Positions 26,901 to 35,900 of a stretch of 64,000 nt of DNA are shown here, piece by piece (positions within the stretch are counted from its first letter, which is position 1; every line of letters begins with the position of its first letter). The notes beneath the pieces were generated by a model that was not told where the DNA came from, ran no database searches, and saw only the letters and a program-made list of their open reading frames with translations. The stretch lies in contig OY821519.1 in the NCBI GenBank assembly GCA_963682025.1, forward strand, positions 95,817,585 to 95,881,584. The letters are read 5' to 3'. Source of the DNA: Cordilura impudica. Its lineage: Eukaryota > Arthropoda > Insecta > Diptera > Scathophagidae. The position numbers and the translations under genes are program-made.

Positions 26901-29900
26901 GGGTACTTTAAAAAAATTCTTTTTTAACAAAAGGGTACCTTCAAAAAAATTAACTTTTTTAAAAAAGGACTCTTTTCAAAAAAATTAGTTTTTTAAAAAA
27001 AGGTACCTTTTAAGAATACTACATTTTTTAAAAATTTACTCTTTTAAAAAGGTACTTTTTTAGAAAAGATACTTTTTTAAAAGAGGGGTACTTTTTAAAA
27101 AAATATGTACTTTTGGAGAAAAGCTAAATTTTAAGCAGACATTTTTTAAAAAATTATACTTTTTAATGTGACACGTGCAGTATAACAGTACACACACAAC
27201 CGATTTTGATGATTTTAAATAGCAACTCTTCTGTGATATTAAGAAACGGTTTAATGCAAAAAACGAAGGGTCTAGCTTAGTTATTGAGGGTGTGATTGAT
27301 ATATCCACAGGCAGACGAACAGACGGATATAAAAGTCATCGCTAAATCAACTTCCAAGAAAATATATGGTCCTGGGGTCTCCGGAAAATCTGTATATATC
27401 CTCTTTACAGTGGAGTGGTGGGTATAATAAGAGCAACTAACTAACTAGAGCCGGTTAATGCAAAAGACTTTTACTTAAGACGAAGAGAGATAAAAGTATT
27501 TTGGAGAGATTTAGAAATCAGTAAATAACTTTAAATAAAAGACATTATTTATTTGGCTGATTTTTAGCATATAACAAGAAAAATAAATACTTTTGTTTTA
27601 ATTTAGGCGAGGTATAAGAAAAATAAAAATAAATAATACAAATCAATAATGGTCTGGTAGACTTTGTATACCATGAATTTGTAGTTGCAAATTGCATTAA
27701 TAAATAAAAGTTGTATTCAACCTCTGATGTAATATTAAAAACATTTAAACAATTATTACTTTTTTTTTAGCTATGGCTGTCTCAGTATTTTTTTTAATAT
27801 CAACTATAGTGGTGTATACGAGTGTGAAAGAATTGAGAGCCAACTTGAGAGGTAAAATTTTGATATGTTATTTACTATCGCTGACCATGGCTTATAGCAT
27901 CATATGCTTTATAAATATTCGTCATACAATCTTTGAATATTTGACGTGCAGTTTATTAGGTAATTATAATATTGAGTTGAACCTGATGTAAGTATAATTC
28001 CCATAATCTGGTAATAAAACTTATTCAGCTTTACGTAGATAAAACAGCAAATCCATTTTACATTTAAAGAATTCCAGTAAAATAATTTTATTAAATTATT
28101 TTTTTTTTTGATTCCATATAAACTTGAGATAATTTTCATTTAAAACTTGTCTTTATATCTGTGGTCACAAGCAATAACCGCCTAACTCAAAAATCATGCT
28201 TTTGAGAAAAATAGCTTTTTATATAAATGTAATGGGGCTTCATTACGACTTAGGTCAGAATATTTGTACCTATTAATATCTTTTCAAAAAGCAATGTTAG
28301 AGAAATGGGGATTTCACGTAAATGTAAAGATTTTTTAGTATAATATAATAGTATTCATAACTCAGATCGGCGAAAATCATTCTTTCGAGAAAAATAACTG
28401 TTTATATAAATGTAATGGGGCTTTATTCCGACTTAGGTCGGTATGTTTTCATTAATAACTTCTTAATAAAAAGTGTTATAAAGAGTTTTTAGTAGAATAT
28501 GACAGCATACATAACTCAAATCGTTCTTAGGTCGACTTAGGCGGTTATCGCTTGTACCCACAGATATATATTGGTAAGGCTGAGATTTGTTTTGTAAACA
28601 ATAAATAAAATCAACGCAATCCATTTGAATTTGAATTGTTTCTACAATAAATTCATATATAAAATATATATTATATTTATACAAAAAAAAAATAATTAAC
28701 TAATTTTCAGGCTATTTTTGCTACTTCTTCTTTATGGCGGCATTTTTGTGGTTGAGTGTTTTATGTTATGACATCTGGAACAACTTTATGCAAATCAATG
28801 CTAAACTCGGTAGGAGTGAAACTAATAAGCGATTTATTTATTATTCTATGTACGCTTGGGGTTGGTCAACACTCTTTACCTTGTTAACCCTATGGGCTGA
28901 TTTATCACCGATAATAGATAAGATCTACAAGCCGGGTGTTGCCACTGAAATGTGTTGGATTAATAGTAAGTTTATAAAATAACCTTAAAATATTTTTAAT
29001 ACATTTGTAGCATATTTTCAATAACTCTCTTTAAGCCACAAAGTGGTCAGCCGCTATTTATTTCTACGGACCAAATATGATAATTCTAATATTCAATTTT
29101 ATAACATTCACCTATCTTACTGTTCACATATACAGAGTTCAATGTGATTCGGCTATAATTGGACATAAAGAACAATCTTCTCAAGTAAAGTGAGTATTCA
29201 TTAAAGTTATTGACAACTAGTATGTATGGCCCAAATTAATGGAACGTTTTACTTTGAAAAAAGTTTGTAAAGTCAACAAAAGTTATAGAGAATTTAAAAA
29301 CGAACTCTTTATAAATAACACGGAACGTCTCGTTGCTGATCGCGATGCAACTTTAATATATTACAGAATACGAAAAAATAAGTGACCCTCATATCGTTTA
29401 GCTGCCAATCTCATAGTTAGAGGGTAAAAAAGATTCCTAAAAACGGCCGTTATTTCTTTTTAAACCATGTACTAATTTCACATCATATGAAAGGCATTTG
29501 CAAAGCCTATCCAATAGAGTAAAAGACACGTGCAGATCATGTTGTGTAATAGAACTCTATAATTGAAGGGGGGTTTTTAGGCTGGTACATATGAATTTTA
29601 ATCAGAATTTTAAATATATTTAAAATCGGGACCCCCTCCACTAAATTTTCAATACGATGAAATTTTTTTTTAGAAATTGTTTTAATTAGCTTTTTAAATT
29701 TTACCTGATTCGTCATAACATATTTGTCATAACATTAACCACAATTATAAAAATAAATTTTCTTACATATTTATTATATATTAGTATATTTATTAAAATT
29801 ATAAGTTGTACTGAAATTATGTAATTTTAGATTTTTTTTTATAATACGAAAAAACGTTTGAAAATCGTTAAAATTAAAAAAAAAACAAGTAAGAGTGTTA

Positions 29901-32900
29901 AATTCGGCTGTGCCGAATCTTTGATACCCTCCACCTCGGTTTGAGTATTGATAATAAATGTAACCAAAATATTGGAAAAATAAACATGCGTTTCCGGTTA
30001 TATGACATAACTTCTCGTTTAATTTAGTTTTTGCTAATTAAATAGCTCGCCCTAACCTCCATTGCAAAGGTAATGGTTGTGTAGGGTGGCTATATGCATG
30101 GAGATGGCTGTATAGTTTCTCTTAACTGGCGAAATATTTTTTCATTGCGGCCATATAGGTCGGATGAAGTAACAAAATAATAACCAAAAAAAAGCTCTCT
30201 CAACTTTTTTATTAAAATATTGCCATATTTGGAAAATATAGAGAATAAATTTATAACAATAAATAATTAAATTAGGGATGCCAAACGCAAAAAACCAAAT
30301 ATCCCAAACATTTTAAATAAAATAATTTATTATCTTTATTTTCTGAAAAAATTCAAATATTCATCCAAAAAAAATTGTGAAACTTTATGTATAAATAACA
30401 TTAACATCAAATTGCGTTTATCTATGTAACAATTTTTATGTTCGCAATTCTTAAATATCATTTGAGATTAAATAAAATTCATTGAATTTAAATTAATGTT
30501 TTCTGTAGTCCGATTCTGTAAATTTCAACGATCCGACAATCGCAAAATATATCGACAGCTTGTTTGCACTAAGGATTAAGTGATTCACTAAGTACATACA
30601 TCTTAACGACAGTCGAAAAATCTATTTTTCTATTTATTGAAATTGTAAACGAGTGGCATCTCTGTCAAAATAAGCGAAAAACATAAAGAATAGAAAAAAA
30701 AAAAAATTACTTCGTGTTTGACAGGATGATTTTATGTTTATGTTTAATTTCTCTTTTTTTTACTAATATTTCTGTTTATTTATTTGAAAATGAAATAATG
30801 AATTGAATATGCTATTTAATTTTTTATCATATAAAAAAGTTTTTTAATAGAAGCAAAATAAATTCACTATTTTATGATTTTTATTTATGTATGACGACAT
30901 TTCAACCTAAAAATTTAAGTTTTTATCGATTGCATAAAAAACACAAAATGGTTGTCGGTTAGCTGATTTTAACAATAGCGAATATCGTTTAAAAATTTTA
31001 CTGATAATTTTGCTTTGTTTAATGATTCGACTACCGTTAAAAGAAGCTATTAAAAAAGCTATTAATTTCTCCTGAATGCCAATATTTTTTTCAATGTAAA
31101 CATTTTTAAAATGTAAACATATTTGGTGTTTTTTTTCGAATTTGATGCAATTGATGTCTTCTAAATTTAAAATTATTATTTCCGACGTTTTGATATGATT
31201 TTCTGAAATTCAATTAATATTTTATAATTTATAATTGGAAATTTTAATTCCAGTTTTTAGAATTGATATTTCCTAAAATTTGAATGGAAAATTTAAAAAG
31301 TGCAATTTTGTATTTATGTGAATAATAATGCTTTAGTTAAACAATTTTTAAAAATTAGATGTAATCGCAATCAGATATTTTGTGGGTAAAGCAGAATAAT
31401 AATTCAATATAACTATGTAGAACTGTTTTGAAAGCAAAAAACTCATTGATGGACTCGGTAACTCTATTTTGTAAAGACAACAAAAAGTTAATATGCCAAA
31501 CTTATGTTCATATTTGTAAAAGAATAATGAAAAAACGTATGAAATAAAAGACCAGTCCGTGTATACTCTTAACAATGTTCTGTATGATATCTAGTCGAAA
31601 ATATTGACATTCATGTTAAAATAGAAATAACTATTGCAAAGCTAATTAGAACAAAAATTGTGGCGCCATCTACTGTGGCATAGTAATGCTGAGCAAAATG
31701 AAGTGACACTCTGTTAATGCAAAAGAAATGTATTTTCCACACAGAATTTTATGTAAATAAGATAATATACCGATTTATTTCTAACATGCAGTTATTATGG
31801 ATACACATATATAGAATATATGTATATTATTTGTATATAATTTAATATGTGTATGTATGTATATGTAAATATTACACACAAAAAATACAACATCAAACGT
31901 TATTTTTGTGTTTTTCTCTTTAAATAAATTAATACATAAAAATTTTTTTTTGCTAAATTTACATTGTTTTTTTTTATTAACAACTAGGTATTTTAGCATT
32001 ATTTGCTTTAGATGCTGGTGAATTTTTATTCGCCTTATATTAACTCGTAGTGTCTGCTTGTCGAAAAAATTTTGGATCGATTTTAACCAATTTCCCGTGA
32101 CCCAATCTGAAACTTTGCAGCCAGGCTCGTGGCAATGACAGAAATGATCTAGTAAATTTTTTTAGTGATGCCAAAACAATGGAAACTTTTAAATTTTTCT
32201 AACAGAGTTGATAAAAAAAAATGTACAAAGCGTTAGTTTTTATTATATTATTACCACAACGACCACAAAAACAAATAGTCTAGCTATGACAACAATACAA
32301 CATTTAGAATAACAACAAGAACAATATAGAAACATCATATTTTTAATATTTTTTTTAACTTTTTCAGAGATTTCCCTGGACCTGTTCCACCGATTTTAAT
32401 GATTTTTGAAATAGAAATCTTCCCATGAATTTGGTGAATCATTCTCACTAAAAATGATTATCTTAGCTGTCCTATTGAGGGCGTGATCGTGACAAGAACA
32501 ACATAGAAAATTATATTTTTCAAGACTTTTTTTAGTTCTTCATTCAAATCTCGGGCCCTAATCAACCGATTTGGACGTTTTTAAATAGCAAACTTCTCAG
32601 GATCTTGGTGAATTATTTTTTATGTCAACGAGCACCCTAGCTGCCCGATTGATGCCGTCATCGTGATTTCCACAGACGGACAGACGGACATCGCTATATC
32701 AACTTCGGTTGTTATAAGGATCACAAATATATATATTTTATGGGGTCCACTGGAGTGGAGGGTATAAAAATAAAAAAATTTTTGCGATATAATGGGGTGG
32801 TAATTAGGCAAGTAAATATTGAAGCCTGAAATGTGATCTTAAAATAAGATATTAAACATTGTTTGGAAGAATCCAGAAATAATTAGCTTTATGGTTCAAA

Positions 32901-35900
32901 AGGCATTAGTTCCTAAAATCTATATATTAATACGTGAAGTATGCGGGCATGCAGGAGTGTGAAAATTGGCATAGTGATAGTTCATATGGAGGAGAAGCTG
33001 AGAATGATAAAATTTATGTTTAATCTGTCTTAGAAATAAACTAGATTAAATAAAATAAAATATTTATAATAATTCGTTACACCCAGTTAATGCGAATCAT
33101 TTAAATTATATATCAGACGCTCTGTGTTAAATTGTGAATTGCTGAAATTGATTAACATACCTTTAGGCTCATTTAAATATTCATGAATTTTTTGATATAT
33201 ATAGATTAAAAACTCATTGGAAGACAAAAAATTGAATGAACAAATAATATTTCCTAGAATTTTCACTCGAATTTCGAGTGTTCGGCTATAATAGTAATGT
33301 TAATATATTCTTTAAGACACTTTTGTGCGAAATCTGAAGTTTTTTTTTTATGATTTCTGAATTCACCTTTTCCACTTGTATTTCAGGAAATATCAATTGA
33401 TTGATCAGAAAGTAGCAATTGTATTTAAGAAAACATCAATCGATTTTCAGAAATAGTCATTTGAAATTCAGAAAACATCAATTCATTTTCAGAAATAATC
33501 AAATGAATTACAGAAAACATCAATTGATTTTCAGAAATATCAAATGTATTTCAGAAAGTATCAAATGTATTGCAGAAATTATCAAAATATTTTAGAAACA
33601 CCAACTGTATTTCAGAAATTATCAAATGTATTTCAGATATTTTCAAATGTATTTCACATCCTCATACTTATTTTACCTTCAGCCAAGTATCATTCGATGG
33701 GTCATCGGTGGCCCGTGCCAGATTTATGATGCAAGACTTTGACCTCTAGACACGTGGAGTATAACCATACATAGACACCTATGAAGCAAATGCTACAAAG
33801 ACAACGACTACAACAAAAACAATTACAGCAATCATACACAAGAAATAAAATGTAGAATAACAACAATAACAAATACGACGTAGAAAAATCCTATTTTTTA
33901 AGGGTTTTTTACATTTCCATTGAAATCTCGGGACCTATGGACTTGATTTTCAATATTTTAAACAGCAACCTGCTGAGGATGTCAATGAATTATTTTCACT
34001 AAATCTGAGCAACTCAACCGACCTACTGATCGTGATTTCCTAAGATGGACAGACAGACAGCTTTTTTTTTTTTAAATATTACAAGTGGAATAAAAACCTT
34101 ATAAACGGATCCCAAAAGCAACCGAAGACAAAGCAAGAGCCACAACTATTTCTAACACACAAAAATGTCAAGAATGTATTGCAAGCGTTTAAACCCAATA
34201 AATTGTTGAAAAAAACAAAATATTCGGAAAATATGGGATTTGGCATTACTCAATTGCTTATAACTTTGTCATTTTTCGGTCGATTTTCTTCTGGTTGATG
34301 TTAGTTCTTTCGTAAAGGTATCACATTTACGTATATGAAGAGAAACAAGACGTTTCTTCAACGATTTGTACTTTTCCGTCGGCACAGAATCACTGTAAAA
34401 TATGATTTTTTTGTAAATGTGCCCCATTTTTATTGATATATTTTGAACCGCTTTACCAATTAAAGATCAGATTATATATATTTGTTCATCATCTCAATGC
34501 CTTGCATTTGTGTATCAAGAACGACCCAATCGGAGATTTCTAGCTCGAAATATAATTTGTCAACTGAAAAAAGGTCGAAAAAATTAAAAAATTACAATAT
34601 CTCAAAAACTGTTCCATGAAAAAAAAAATGTAACCTTGATTTTCGAATTGAGCGGAAGAAAATACATAAGGAAAATCACCTCTCATCAAATGTACATTTT
34701 CGGTGTAAACTAGTGTTATTAATAGCCATATCATCTATACATTGCATGCACATTGTTGCCGCCATTAAAAATTAGAGAAATTTACGGGAAAAATCGGACA
34801 TATCTGTTGCATAGGCCTGGTAAATAGTACAGTTTTTTTGAGATCAAATATGAAAAATCTATAAAAATCGAAAAACTGTCGTTTCTGATGTCTTTTCCCT
34901 CACCTAAATATGAGACTGGACCCGCTATCTGCGGGTGCTCTCTTTGAATGTCATTTGCACACAACTTTTTTTTAGCATTTAGTATAAATTTCAACCGATC
35001 AGGTATTCAAAGATTTTTTTATCTGAATCTATTAAGAGCGATATAATAAGACCTAATAGTGATATGGCAACTAGTTCCACTTATAATTAAGTTAGAACAC
35101 TTTTAGTATGAGCGTGCGTTAACAGGACATCATTCATGAGTCATGTGTATGTGTTTTGCACTGCAAAAAAGTCAGTTTATAAACAGATGGACACATATCC
35201 AAATAAATCATGAATTATTAATAAACAAGTAAGAAAATTATAGTCGACCTAGACCGACTATACGACAGCCTATACCATGCTTTCCGAAGCGGGTTTTGAA
35301 TCCAATTTGCTGAGGCAACATCTGGGTATTGAAAATAAACATAAGTCAAATTTTAGTGCTACTGTTATTAATTTGTGGCGTGCAGATATGAAAAGGTTCA
35401 TATCTGATACTATTTTTATATGGGGACTAGGTCAAAAAGTGGACTGAACATGACCATATTGGCTAAGGTCATTTATTTTTGTCAAAAACATACATAGACC
35501 AAGTTAAAAAAAGCTAAAAAAATTTTTGTTTTTTGATAGGCTTAAGTCTAGATCGGGTATCAGCTTTATATGGGGACTATGACTAAAAAAAGTCCTAGAG
35601 GGTATATTTTTGGTTATGTATCAAATTTTAGGTAAGAGATCTATTTAAATTACCATGAGATAAAAATTATCATATACATACATATATCGCTATAAAATTG
35701 GGTTTGTGTAGTAGTCCAAAAATAAAGTCTATAGGACAATTGTTAGTCATAGCCCCCATATAAAGCTTTTTCCTTATTTGCACTTAAATCTATCAAAAAA
35801 AAAAATTATATTACACAGATTTTTCTCAAATTTAGTTTGTGTATGTTTTTGCAAAAAATAAGTGACTTCTATAAATATAGTCCCACAAAAATATCGGATT

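Noticed and set aside
33380..33655. Regular short repeats suggesting a CRISPR array
   Set aside because: Units are diverged and directly abutting without unique spacers, in an insect intron.
34190..35130. Moderately complex intron 5 stretch as a possible hidden gene
   Set aside because: No frame with family motifs or plausible splice pattern on either strand.
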